Position numbers and translations under genes: made by a program. Shown piece after piece: positions 43,486 to 51,553 of a stretch of DNA of 64,000 nucleotides. Location: NCBI GenBank assembly GCA_014378465.1, contig JACMNQ010000075.1, positions 1 through 64,000 on the forward strand. Direction: 5' to 3'. Positions within the stretch are counted from its first letter, which is position 1. Every line of letters begins with the position of its first letter. This stretch comes from Oligoflexia bacterium. GTDB taxonomy: Bacteria; Bdellovibrionota; UBA1018. The notes below the pieces were generated by a model. That model was not told the DNA's origin, did no database searches, and saw only the letters and a program-made list of their open reading frames with translations.

Positions 43486-44455
43486 CTTCAAGAGCATCTT
43501 TTCAAAGTCCTCTGAAAAAAATAACCAGTCCCTGCTTTTTCTGCCTCCCGAAGCGTTCGGCGAGAGTCTGAGCCTGGGTGATGACGATGCCTTTGCGGAA
43601 CTCGTCAGCGCAAGCGCCTGGGACGTGGCGACTCGCTACCATGAGTTCAAGACCCAGCCGCAGATCAAGAAGGACAAAAAGCTTTCCGATCACATTCGAT
43701 TTCTTTCGGCATCGGCGATTCTGGAGAGAGCGCAGGCCGTCCTGGGTTCAGTCGTCCGTCCTGTGGATCAACGAGTGGGTGTGCTCAGTGAACTCCCGGC
43801 TGATGCCGAGCAACCGGATATCGAGATGGATGAGACCCTGGAGAATTCTCCGCTCGCCGTCATTTCTTCGGATCTGACGGAACACGACATCTGGATGAGC
43901 TATCAGGTGCCGAGACGTCAGCCAATCGTGCTGAGTGTCGATACCAGCCTGTCGATGACCGGAGAGAAGCTCGCACTGACCGCAGTGGCGCTGGCGGTTG
44001 TTCTTCTCCAGTTTCCGGATGACGCGATCGGAATCGTGGCGTTTGAAAATGAATCAATGATCCTCAAACGGCCCGACGAACGTATTTCGCTGCAGCAACT
44101 GGTCGAGAGATTTCTGGATGTCCCGGCGCAAGGTTACACCCACCTCGAGGAGGGGATGAGGACCGCGCTCCAGCTGGTGAGAAGCAGTACGGTGAGAGGT
44201 CAGGGAAAACCCGCTTCGACGGTCCTGCTCACGGACGGAAAGTACACTGCTGGCAAGGACCCTGCTTACCTCGCCTGTCGTTTCCCTCATCTGGTAGTCC
44301 TCAAAATGGGGAATGAGAAGGCGAGTCTGAACCTCTGTCGGGAGCTGGCGCAAAAGGGTCGTGGCGCTCTGCGTGAGGTTGCCGAGCTCGAAGCCCTCCC
44401 TGCGGTCATGTACAGCGTCGTGAAAGATCTTTTAAGAGGACGCTCTCTCTCATAA
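43451..44455 (+). CDS. VWA-domain protein, expressed in -1 frame from the AAA+ gene
   Basis: The frame is open from 43424 and encodes coding-like sequence before any usual start codon; the first GTG (43625) has no ribosome binding site and would remove about 58 residues. The C-terminal VWA domain has an intact MIDAS: DTSLS (43940-43954), T in GYTHLEEG and D in LLTDGKYTAGKD. An N-terminal ~150-residue helical part precedes it. The product probably arises as a fusion with the MoxR ATPase by -1 slippage at the A9 run, although initiation at GTG 43625 or a homopolymer sequencing error remain possible. The MIDAS binds a metal and partner proteins. Confidence 0.7.
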   Translation, partial: ALDSVDLPKPSAFKSIFSKSSEKNNQSLLFLPPEAFGESLSLGDDDAFAELVSASAWDVATRYHEFKTQPQIKKDKKLSDHIRFLSASAILERAQAVLGSVVRPVDQRVGVLSELPADAEQPDIEMDETLENSPLAVISSDLTEHDIWMSYQVPRRQPIVLSVDTSLSMTGEKLALTAVALAVVLLQFPDDAIGIVAFENESMILKRPDERISLQQLVERFLDVPAQGYTHLEEGMRTALQLVRSSTVRGQGKPASTVLLTDGKYTAGKDPAYLACRFPHLVVLKMGNEKASLNLCRELAQKGRGALREVAELEALPAVMYSVVKDLLRGRSLS

Positions 44456-44496
44456 CTCTTGCCGAGTTTGAGCCTAAACGTTATCAATGAAGAACT

Positions 44497-44691
44497 ATGC
44501 GTGATGACTACAAGATCAAGACTCAGACCGTGAAGATGGACGTGGAAGTGGAAAAAGAAGTCGCTGAGAAGTTGAAAGCGATGGAAGTGTACTCCAAGTT
44601 CACCGTTTCAGAGCTCACCAATACGGCGTTGAAGCGTTTCATTTCCGCTCACAAGGATTTCCTGCCACCCGTCGAGCCGTATAAAGGCTGA
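44497..44691 (+). CDS. Small conserved-type protein, ribbon-helix-helix-like
   Basis: 64 residues: a short strand (KIKTQTVKMDVEVEKEV) and two helices (AEKLKAMEVY, SELTNTALKRFISAHKDF). This resembles small ribbon-helix-helix proteins, but no family is certain. It follows the VWA frame by 41 bases on the same strand and may belong to that operon. Confidence 0.55.
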   Translation: MRDDYKIKTQTVKMDVEVEKEVAEKLKAMEVYSKFTVSELTNTALKRFISAHKDFLPPVEPYKG

Positions 44692-44697
44692 TGGGTT

Positions 44698-45303
44698 TCA
44701 GTTGGTCTTGAGAGCTGCGCGGCCGGCGGAAATCGTCAGCCCAGCGAGATTTTCAAGCACGTCGCCCAGAACGTCATCGGAGGCGGACCTCATCTGAAGC
44801 GCCCAGTTCTCCGCGTCCTTCTTTTCAAGAGTGATCTCCACCTGCTCCAGATGAAGGGCTTTCATCTGATTGGCCGTGAGAGAAAGCTCAACTTTGGCTG
44901 AAAAGCTGTTCAAACCACGAACTTCATCCAGCTTCAGCTGGCTCCTGTTGGTCTCGGAAAGTTCCTCGAGTTGCTTTGCATTCAGGCTGATGCTGATCTC
45001 AGTCGTTGCTTCAGCAGCACTCGTGCTCGGATTGGGGCTCGGTGAGCTGGATGCGGCTGCAGAGCCGGCGCTGATCCAACTGGGTTTGATCGTGACCTTG
45101 TCTTCACCCGTGAGTGTGTCGCCACTCACGGAGTGGCCCGCAGTATTGACCGTGGACTGAGGCGCAAGTGAACCCGGGCCCGAGTCCCCCAATGAATGCT
45201 TGTTGATACTCTGTGCGATCGGTCCGCATCTGCCCAACGCCAGAGTGAGCGCCAGCGAACTGGTGAGAATGAAAATCGCGCGTTTTGAGTTCTGGGTAAA
45301 CAT
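44698..45303 (-). CDS. Exported protein with Ser/Pro/Ala linker, unknown
   Basis: 201 residues. The N-terminal hydrophobic stretch (AIFILTSSLALTLALGRC) could be a signal peptide or lipoprotein signal, though Arg before Cys is atypical. A Ser/Thr/Pro/Ala-rich linker leads to a C-terminal domain with two similar ISLNAKQLEEL / LSLTANQMKAL segments, which suggests an internal repeat. AAGGTGG precedes the ATG. A folded leader candidate lies 20 bases upstream of the start. Confidence 0.6.
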   Translation of the reverse strand: MFTQNSKRAIFILTSSLALTLALGRCGPIAQSINKHSLGDSGPGSLAPQSTVNTAGHSVSGDTLTGEDKVTIKPSWISAGSAAASSSPSPNPSTSAAEATTEISISLNAKQLEELSETNRSQLKLDEVRGLNSFSAKVELSLTANQMKALHLEQVEITLEKKDAENWALQMRSASDDVLGDVLENLAGLTISAGRAALKTN

Positions 45304-45699
45304 ATTCCACCTTTTTGAGAGCAGGCACAGGATGAGGCGAAGGGTTCGCCGCCGCGGACCTTAGTCCAAGTCCTGTGCCATTCATGAAAGGAGGGAAGGA
45401 GCATAATGGCTCCAGGAAAATGAGTGGTTTGGCAGAGATTCTCCAAAGAAGAATTCCTGCCACTGTCGAACTTCTGAGCAGCTGATTAAAAAAGGCTCAG
45501 GTATCGGGGTCAATGCCGTTGCCTTAACGAGGTGAAGATTCTGTCTACTTGTGGGTAGGGTCACACGGCACTGCCACGGCGGAAGTACGCTTTGGCCCCG
45601 GATCTGAGTTCGATCAGTTTGGTGCGGCCACAAAAAAATCTTTTTCTTATTGCGAATCCAAGCCCGTGACCAATTCGCGTCAGGTGTCGGTAAAGCGGT
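45304..45699. other. Intergenic region with a folded leader, otherwise empty
   Basis: About 396 bases between the minus-strand exported gene and a small + gene. The part next to the exported gene holds the three-stem structure at 45324-45379. The remainder has no convincing gene on either strand and no repeat I can support. Confidence 0.55.
45324..45379 (-). ncRNA. Candidate structured leader: three-way junction
   Basis: On the minus strand, GGCACAGGA pairs with TCCTGTGCC (9 perfect pairs, 45379-45371 with 45332-45324), enclosing GGAC-TAAG-GTCC and GGCGAA-CCC-TTCGCC. This gives a three-way junction starting about 75 bases and ending 20 bases upstream of the exported gene ATG, with its ribosome binding site in the single-stranded gap. 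It matches no riboswitch class I know. It may be a cis-regulatory RNA; both strands fold, so orientation rests on position. Confidence 0.45.
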
Positions 45700-45864
45700 A
45701 TGGGAGCTCGACAGGCTGTTGGGATGGCGATTGAAAGAGTGGCAGAACTGAGTGACGTGCTTTGGGCAAGTGCCAAGCATTCGGCTTTGGGCGGGAAGTT
45801 TGACTACGACCCGAAGTATGCCTTTGCGGCAACGAAGTCGGAACCAGCTAAGAAGACCGGCTAA
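45700..45864 (+). CDS. Small protein of 54 residues, unknown
   Basis: ATG 45700 opens a frame to TAA 45862 right after an in-frame stop. The product has a helical first half (AIERVAELSDVLWASAKHSA), a GGKFDYDPKYAF segment and a Lys-rich end, with an ordinary amino-acid mix. A strong terminator follows at 45938 on the same strand, which supports a transcript here. There is only a weak ribosome binding site. No family is recognised. Confidence 0.45.
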   Translation: MGARQAVGMAIERVAELSDVLWASAKHSALGGKFDYDPKYAFAATKSEPAKKTG

Positions 45865-45937
45865 AACTCCTGCCGTGTCGCTTCGGCGATTTCGGGCCGA
45901 GTCTGGAAAGGTCTCCCGATCGACGGAACCTCAGTGG

Positions 45938-45974
45938 GCGCCCCGGCCCGCTTGAGGTGGACGGGGCGCTTTTT
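45938..45974 (+). terminator. Rho-independent terminator
   Basis: GCGCCCCG (45938-45945) pairs with CGGGGCGC (45962-45969) followed by TTTTT. It ends + strand transcription after the 54-residue gene; the minus strand has no T-run, so the EtfD-like gene on that strand ends by other means. Confidence 0.85.
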
Positions 45975-45993
45975 ATTTCAATGTTTTGAAGAA

Positions 45994-47970
45994 TTACGGA
46001 GTTGCCTGGTCCATGAGTTCGGCGATGTCCATCACTCGGACCTTGTCCTGCATGTCCTTGGTTTTCACCCCGTCTGACATCATGGTCATGCAGAACGGAC
46101 AGGACGCAGCGATGATGCCGGCCTTGGTGGCAAGAGCCTGTTCGGTACGGGCCACGTTGACTCGTTTGCCGATCGTCTCTTCCATCCACATTCTGCCGCC
46201 GCCTGCGCCACAGCACATGCTCTGGTCATGATTGCTTTTCATCTCGACCAGGCGAACTGCAGGAAGTGATTTGATCACGTCGCGAGGCTGGTCATAGACG
46301 TTGTTCCAGCGTCCAAGGTAACAGCTGTCGTGAAAAGTGACGGTCTCGTCCACACCTTTGGTCGGCTTGAGTTTGCCCTCACCGATCAGTTTCGCGATGT
46401 ACTGCGAGTGGTGGTGAACTTCGTACTGACCGCCGAAGTCCTTGTACTCGTTCTTGATGGTGTTGAAGCAATGAGGGCAGGCCGTCACGATCTGCTTCAC
46501 CGCATAGCGATTCAGGGTTTCGATGTTGGCTTTCGCGAGAGTCTGGTAAAGGTACTCATTGCCGATGCGGCGAGCTGGGTCGCCCGTGCACTGCTCTTCA
46601 GTGCCGAGAATCGCAAATTTGACTCCGGCTTTTTTCAGGAGACTTGCAAAGGCCTTGAGCACCTTCTTGTTGCGATCATCGTACGAGCCAGCACATCCGA
46701 CCCAGAGCAGAACATCGACGTTGGCGTCTTCCGCCATCGTCTTGATCGCGAGACCTTCAGCCCAGTTGCCGCGGTCGGCGGCGCTGAAGGCCCAGGGAGA
46801 CGCATTGGTTTCCATGTTCTTGAAGACGGACTGCACTTCGGCGGGAAACTTGGACTCCATCATCACGAGGTTGCGGCGGATCTCATAAATCTTGTCGGTG
46901 TGCTCGATGAAGACCGGGCAGGCGATTTCGCAGGCGCGGCAGGAAGTACAGGCCCAGATGACGTCTTCAGTGACATTTTCATCCATGATGGGGCTGATCT
47001 CTTCATACTTTCCAGCCAGGAGCTTTTCCTTGTTCCGGTACATGTTTTCCTTCAGGTCGAGGATCAACATCTTGGGAGTGAGAGGTTTCTGCGTGTTGTG
47101 GGCCGGGCAGAGATCCTGACAACGGCCGCATTCCGTGCAGGAGTAATAGTCGAGGGCATCCTTCCAGCTCAGGTCCGTGATCTTGGCGGCGCCATACTGG
47201 GTGACCGTTTCATCTTCAAAGTTGATCGGCTTCATGCCCTTTTCGCGCGGGAGAGTGCGCAAGAAGGTATTTGGCCCGGCCGCGACGATGTGCAGGTGCT
47301 TCGAACTTGGAATGTAGACGGCAAAACCCAGAACCAGACCCATGTGGATCCATTTGAAGAAAGTTCCAAGGTTCGTGTACGCTTCGGGGCTGAGTCCGAG
47401 ACTGGAAAGGGCTTGAGCGATGCCATTGGAGAAAGCGAGTGAGTGCTTGTACCAGGGGTCGAGGCCAAGGATGTGAAACGCATTCATCAAAAGAATGGAA
47501 ACCATCAGGGATCCGGTCAGGGCGAGAACGATATTGGCATCGCGTGACTTGCCGAGGCCCTCAGGTCTGACGACGAAGCGGCGGTAACAGGCGTAAAAAA
47601 CAGCCAGGAGAACGGCGACGGTGAAAAAGTCCTGAAGAAAGGCGAGGCCTTTGTAGGCGCTCTGGCCGATAAATTCAAAGTTGGCGGGAGCATAGAGTGT
47701 CGTGGCGAATTGCTCGAGGGTACCCGTCGTGATGACGATGAATCCCCAGAAGATGATCGCGTGCATGATGCCCGCATTCTTCTTCTTGAGGACGGCCTTC
47801 TGTCCCAGCACGTTCACGATCGCGGTCATGATGCGCTCTGAGATCAGGTTGAGTCGGCTCGACTTGCCCTGATGCATCTTCATCATGTTGAAGAGGATCT
47901 TGAATCGGTAGCCGGAGTAACCAAAGGCGGCCGCCGCTACCGCGATGAAAAGAAATGTTTGCCACGTCAT
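45994..47970 (-). CDS. Membrane Fe-S oxidoreductase, EtfD-like ETF:quinone reductase
   Basis: 658 residues. Several N-terminal membrane segments resemble the nitrate-reductase gamma/HdrE heme-binding unit. Two [4Fe-4S] motifs follow (CTECGRCQDLCP near 277, CTSCRACEIACP near 341), then two HdrD/CCG-type domains with CVGCAGSY-like and CCGAGGGRMW (~588) segments. Fusions of this kind next to etfBA act as electron-transfer-flavoprotein:quinone oxidoreductase in several bacteria. It lies 105 bases downstream of etfA in the same operon. Confidence 0.85.
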   Translation of the reverse strand: MTWQTFLFIAVAAAAFGYSGYRFKILFNMMKMHQGKSSRLNLISERIMTAIVNVLGQKAVLKKKNAGIMHAIIFWGFIVITTGTLEQFATTLYAPANFEFIGQSAYKGLAFLQDFFTVAVLLAVFYACYRRFVVRPEGLGKSRDANIVLALTGSLMVSILLMNAFHILGLDPWYKHSLAFSNGIAQALSSLGLSPEAYTNLGTFFKWIHMGLVLGFAVYIPSSKHLHIVAAGPNTFLRTLPREKGMKPINFEDETVTQYGAAKITDLSWKDALDYYSCTECGRCQDLCPAHNTQKPLTPKMLILDLKENMYRNKEKLLAGKYEEISPIMDENVTEDVIWACTSCRACEIACPVFIEHTDKIYEIRRNLVMMESKFPAEVQSVFKNMETNASPWAFSAADRGNWAEGLAIKTMAEDANVDVLLWVGCAGSYDDRNKKVLKAFASLLKKAGVKFAILGTEEQCTGDPARRIGNEYLYQTLAKANIETLNRYAVKQIVTACPHCFNTIKNEYKDFGGQYEVHHHSQYIAKLIGEGKLKPTKGVDETVTFHDSCYLGRWNNVYDQPRDVIKSLPAVRLVEMKSNHDQSMCCGAGGGRMWMEETIGKRVNVARTEQALATKAGIIAASCPFCMTMMSDGVKTKDMQDKVRVMDIAELMDQATP

Positions 47971-48075
47971 GTGTATGCCCTCAAGTTACGAAATCTGAAA
48001 TGAAACGATCGCTGTGCCTGCCCGATCCTTTGGCAGACTCCAGCGATCGATGAAACTGAGCCAATGCTCGATGAA

Positions 48076-49044
48076 TCAGTGTTCTTTGACTTTCTTGAAC
48101 TCCTCGGTGAGGAGTGGAACGATCGCGAAGATGTCTCCGACGATACCATAATCCGCGACCTGGAAAATAGGGGCTTCACCATCCTGATTGATGGCCACGA
48201 TGGTCTTCGAAGTTCTCATCCCGGCAAGATGCTGAATGGCGCCACTGATCCCGCAAGCGATGTAAAGAGTGGGTGAAACCACTTTGCCGGTCTGTCCGAC
48301 CTGGTCGCGATGAGGTCTGTAGCCGGCGTCGACTGCTGCGCGAGACGCTCCCACGGCGGCGCCAAGGACGTCCGCCATGTCTTCGATCATCTTGAAGTTC
48401 TCGGAGTTCTTCAGTGAGCGACCTCCGGAAACGACGATGGATGCTTCAGTCACGTCGGGACGACCACTGGAGCCTTTGACCACTTCAGTGACTTTCGTCT
48501 TGAGGGAGCCGACTTGGGCATTGACCGTCAAAACTTCGGCAGTCTTCGAGGCGTCGGGCTTGGGAATCCCAAGAGCGTTCGCACGGACGGTGGCCAACTG
48601 AGGGCCCGCACCCAAGAATTCGACTTCAGCAGTCGCTTTTCCGGAATAAACAGGGCGACGCGCCTTGATCTGGGTTCCTTCGAAAGTCAGCTGCGTGCAG
48701 TCACTGGCAAGACCGACGTTCAGACGAGCGGCCAGCCTCGGCATGAAGTCACGTCCCGTGGGGGTGTGGCTGGCAAGAACGATGTCCGGGCCCGCGCCTT
48801 TCAGAATTTCGGCGATGACGTTCGTATAAGCTTCGGCTGTGTAGAACTTCAGTGCCGCATTTTCCGCGACGTGAACTTTCTGAGCACCGTACTGGCCAAG
48901 CTCTGCAGCCAGACCGGCTACGCCTTCGCCGAGGAGCAGGGCGTGGGTTTCGTTGCCTGCGGCAGACGAAGCGCCGAGGAGTTCAAATGTGGATTTCTTG
49001 AGACGGCCGTCGCGATGTTCAGCGATGATGAATACTTTTGCCAT
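48076..49044 (-). CDS. etfA: Electron transfer flavoprotein alpha subunit
   Basis: 322 residues. The FAD-binding C-terminal region has VVSGGRSLKNSENFKMIEDMADVLGAAVGASRAAVD, then GQTGKVVSPTLYIACGISGAIQHLAGM, the ETF-alpha signature. With EtfB it carries electrons from acyl-CoA and related dehydrogenases in the cytoplasm to the membrane. The start is 2 bases after the etfB stop. Confidence 0.97.
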   Translation of the reverse strand: MAKVFIIAEHRDGRLKKSTFELLGASSAAGNETHALLLGEGVAGLAAELGQYGAQKVHVAENAALKFYTAEAYTNVIAEILKGAGPDIVLASHTPTGRDFMPRLAARLNVGLASDCTQLTFEGTQIKARRPVYSGKATAEVEFLGAGPQLATVRANALGIPKPDASKTAEVLTVNAQVGSLKTKVTEVVKGSSGRPDVTEASIVVSGGRSLKNSENFKMIEDMADVLGAAVGASRAAVDAGYRPHRDQVGQTGKVVSPTLYIACGISGAIQHLAGMRTSKTIVAINQDGEAPIFQVADYGIVGDIFAIVPLLTEEFKKVKEH

Positions 49045-49046
49045 GA

Positions 49047-49820
49047 TCAGATCACCTTTGCTTCTTCGTGAAGGAGACGAACCAGCTCTTTTGCCTGAGC
49101 AGCCGGGTCACCCGAGATTTTTTTACCAGCCGGCTTGGGCGGTGGGAGCTGAAGTCCTTTGTAGCGAATCTTCTGATCGGCATCGGACACTCCGACGTCG
49201 GCAGCCTTGAGCATCTTCACTTCCTTCTTCTTCGCTTTCATGATGTTGGGAAGAGAAGCGTAGCGAGGCTCATTGAGGCCCTTCTGAGCCGCGATGAGAG
49301 CCGGCAGGCTGGCTTCGATCATTTCAAAGGCGCCGCCTTCGATCTCGCGTTTGCACTTCACGCTCGTCGCGCTGTACTCAACCGCAAGAGCCACCGTCAC
49401 GCACGGGATACCCATGTATTCAGAAGTGAGCTGACTGACCTGTGCCGCGCCGTCATCGATGGCTTCTTTGCCCATGAACACGATGTCGACCTGCGGTTCC
49501 TTTTTCAAAGCCCCGGCGAGTGCCTTCGCGGACATGTTGTTATCCGCGTTTTCAGGAAGTTCGATGTGAATGCCATTGTCGGCGCCCATGGCGAGAGCCG
49601 TGCGAAGGGTATCGACGACTCGTGCAGGACCTGCTGAAAGAACAGTGACGGTGCTGCCAGCGTTCTTCTCCTTCAGGCGAAGCCCTTCTTCGACGGCGAA
49701 CTCATCGAAGGGAGACATGATCCACTTGATACCGGCACTGTCGATGCCCGTCGCGTCAGCGTTCAGTTTGATTTTGGTTTCCGTATCCGGAACCTGCTTG
49801 ATGCATACGAAGATATTCAT
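49047..49820 (-). CDS. etfB: Electron transfer flavoprotein beta subunit
   Basis: About 257 residues from ATG 49820, which has AAGGAAA upstream (an ATG at 49841 has no clear site). Begins MNIFVCIKQVPDTETKIKL and carries SPFDEFAVEEGLRLKE and the C-terminal LPNIMKAKKK segment typical of EtfB, which binds AMP and docks dehydrogenases. It is 135 bases after dapB on the same strand. Confidence 0.96.
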   Translation of the reverse strand: MNIFVCIKQVPDTETKIKLNADATGIDSAGIKWIMSPFDEFAVEEGLRLKEKNAGSTVTVLSAGPARVVDTLRTALAMGADNGIHIELPENADNNMSAKALAGALKKEPQVDIVFMGKEAIDDGAAQVSQLTSEYMGIPCVTVALAVEYSATSVKCKREIEGGAFEMIEASLPALIAAQKGLNEPRYASLPNIMKAKKKEVKMLKAADVGVSDADQKIRYKGLQLPPPKPAGKKISGDPAAQAKELVRLLHEEAKVI

Positions 49821-49955
49821 AAAATTTCCTTTGACTGGCATCAGTTATCGGACGGTTTCAGGGCTTGTGCAAGGAAAACGTGCGAACGCAAAAGCTTTCA
49901 GGAGCCCTGCGTCAGGTGGAAGTCAGACGCATGTGAGGCATGACCGGAGCAAGCG

Positions 49956-50657
49956 TCAGGAAAATCGGTCCTTGAGGAAGTTCTGCATTTCAAGAATAGA
50001 TCCGGGTTTTGCTTTCTGGACGATCCAGAGCGCAGCTTCGACCGCGCCGCGCGCGAAAATAGAACGGTCCATCGCTTCATGTCGAAAGTGGATCCGGTCC
50101 GCGGTCCCTTCGAAGCAGATCTCATGATCGCCGATGACTTCGCCCTCACGCAGGCTCGTGATGGGAACTTCGCTTTGAACCAGAGGGGCAAGCGTGTCGT
50201 GAATCAGGAGAGCCGTGCCACTGGGGGCGTCTTTTTTGTGAACGTGATGCGTTTCAATCACCCGGGCTTTATATCCGAGGCGAGTCATGAGGGGCGCAAG
50301 CGTCTTGAGCTGCTCGAGATAGGCATGAAGCCCGGTCGAGAAATTGGCCGAAACCAGGACCGAAGTCTTCTGCGCGAGCGTCTCCAGGCTGGACTTTTCA
50401 ATGGCGCTCAATCCCGTGCTCCCCACGACCAGAGCGGGAATTTGGCCGGGTGAAGCGAGCAAGAATTGGGTCAGCTCATGAGTTCCTGCAGCGGAGGAAA
50501 AATCGATCACGACATCGGCTTGAAGCAGGGAACCCAGTGCTCCTCCGCGAAGGGGTGCGGCACAAAGTTCTGCCTGGTCCTTGAATTCACCGCGGATGAG
50601 GTCGCAGATCCATTTGCCCATGCGGCCAGAAGAACCGAGAACGCCGACTTGAATCAA
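49956..50657 (-). CDS. dapB: 4-hydroxy-tetrahydrodipicolinate reductase
   Basis: 233 residues. NAD(P) loop GVLGSSGRMG, DFSSAAGTHE and the catalytic ETHHVHKKDAPSGTAL are the DapB motifs. It reduces dihydrodipicolinate in the lysine/diaminopimelate pathway. It overlaps dapA by 4 bases. It is slightly shorter than many DapB proteins (about 240-270). Confidence 0.95.
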   Translation of the reverse strand: MIQVGVLGSSGRMGKWICDLIRGEFKDQAELCAAPLRGGALGSLLQADVVIDFSSAAGTHELTQFLLASPGQIPALVVGSTGLSAIEKSSLETLAQKTSVLVSANFSTGLHAYLEQLKTLAPLMTRLGYKARVIETHHVHKKDAPSGTALLIHDTLAPLVQSEVPITSLREGEVIGDHEICFEGTADRIHFRHEAMDRSIFARGAVEAALWIVQKAKPGSILEMQNFLKDRFS

Positions 50658-51553
50658 AACCGTCCTCCAGCTTCGATCCCGCAGCGTTTCATGGAATCCG
50701 TCAACTTCTTCTCGCTTGGAGCCGTGAGCTTGACGAGAGGAGCGCGGACGTGAGTTTCCCCAAAGCCCAGATGTGCCATGCAGAATTTCACGGGAACAGG
50801 ATTGGACTCCACGAACAGGTCTCTAAACAGAGGGTAAAATTTCTGATGCAGTCTTCGGGCTTCCGTGACGTTCTGTGAATCCATGGCCTTCTGGATGGCG
50901 ACCATCCCACGAGGAAAGAGGTTGCTTGCGACCGAGACCACACCGCAGGCGCCCACCGAAAGCAGGGGCAGGTAAGTTGCGTCGTCGCCCGAGAGGATAT
51001 CGAGCTTCAGCTTGCCGAGTTCGAGAGCGTCGATGATCTGGCTGGTCAGTTCCACGTTTCCGGTGGCTTCCTTGAGGCTCCGGATGCGGGGATGCGCGGC
51101 AAGCTTGCAAAGGGTATCAATCGTGAGACTGGTGCCGGTGCGGCCGGGCACATTATACAACATGATTTCGCAGGAGACGGCGTCGGCCACTTTCAGAAAG
51201 TGCTCCTCGAGCCCGAGTGGGGATGGCTTGTTGTAATAGGGTGTCACGACGAGGATGCCGTCGACCCCCTGATCCGACGCCCATTTGGAAAAAGCGATCG
51301 TTTCAGGAGTATTGTTCGTGCCCGTTCCAGCAAGAACTTTCGTGGCCGATCCTTTGAGCTCTGCAATGCAGGTCTGGATGACTTTCTTCTTCTCATCAGA
51401 ACTGAGGCAGGGAGTTTCTCCCGTGGTCCCGCAGGCGACGACGCCGGAGATGCCGGCTTCCTTCTGGTCCTGCAGAATTTTTTTCAGAGCCGGGTAGTCC
51501 ACTTCGTTGAAAGCGGTAAACGGGGTAATGACAGCAGTATAAACTCCACGCAT
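50654..51553 (-). CDS. dapA: 4-hydroxy-tetrahydrodipicolinate synthase
   Basis: 299 residues. Schiff-base lysine K161 in IRSLKEATGN, GTTGETPCLS and YNVPGRTG are present. It condenses pyruvate and aspartate semialdehyde to begin the DAP branch. Its ATG overlaps the lysA stop by one base, so lysA-dapA-dapB are translationally linked and supply both lysine and peptidoglycan meso-DAP. Confidence 0.97.
   Translation of the reverse strand: MRGVYTAVITPFTAFNEVDYPALKKILQDQKEAGISGVVACGTTGETPCLSSDEKKKVIQTCIAELKGSATKVLAGTGTNNTPETIAFSKWASDQGVDGILVVTPYYNKPSPLGLEEHFLKVADAVSCEIMLYNVPGRTGTSLTIDTLCKLAAHPRIRSLKEATGNVELTSQIIDALELGKLKLDILSGDDATYLPLLSVGACGVVSVASNLFPRGMVAIQKAMDSQNVTEARRLHQKFYPLFRDLFVESNPVPVKFCMAHLGFGETHVRAPLVKLTAPSEKKLTDSMKRCGIEAGGRF

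Noticed and set aside
43625-44455. VWA gene starting at GTG 43625
   Set aside because: There is no ribosome binding site, and coding-like sequence continues upstream in the same frame to the A9 run, so this start is less likely than a frameshift fusion, though not excluded.
46330-47442. 370-codon + frame inside the EtfD-like gene
   Set aside because: Antisense to Fe-S motifs and membrane segments that are clearly coding on the other strand; composition is that of a shadow frame.
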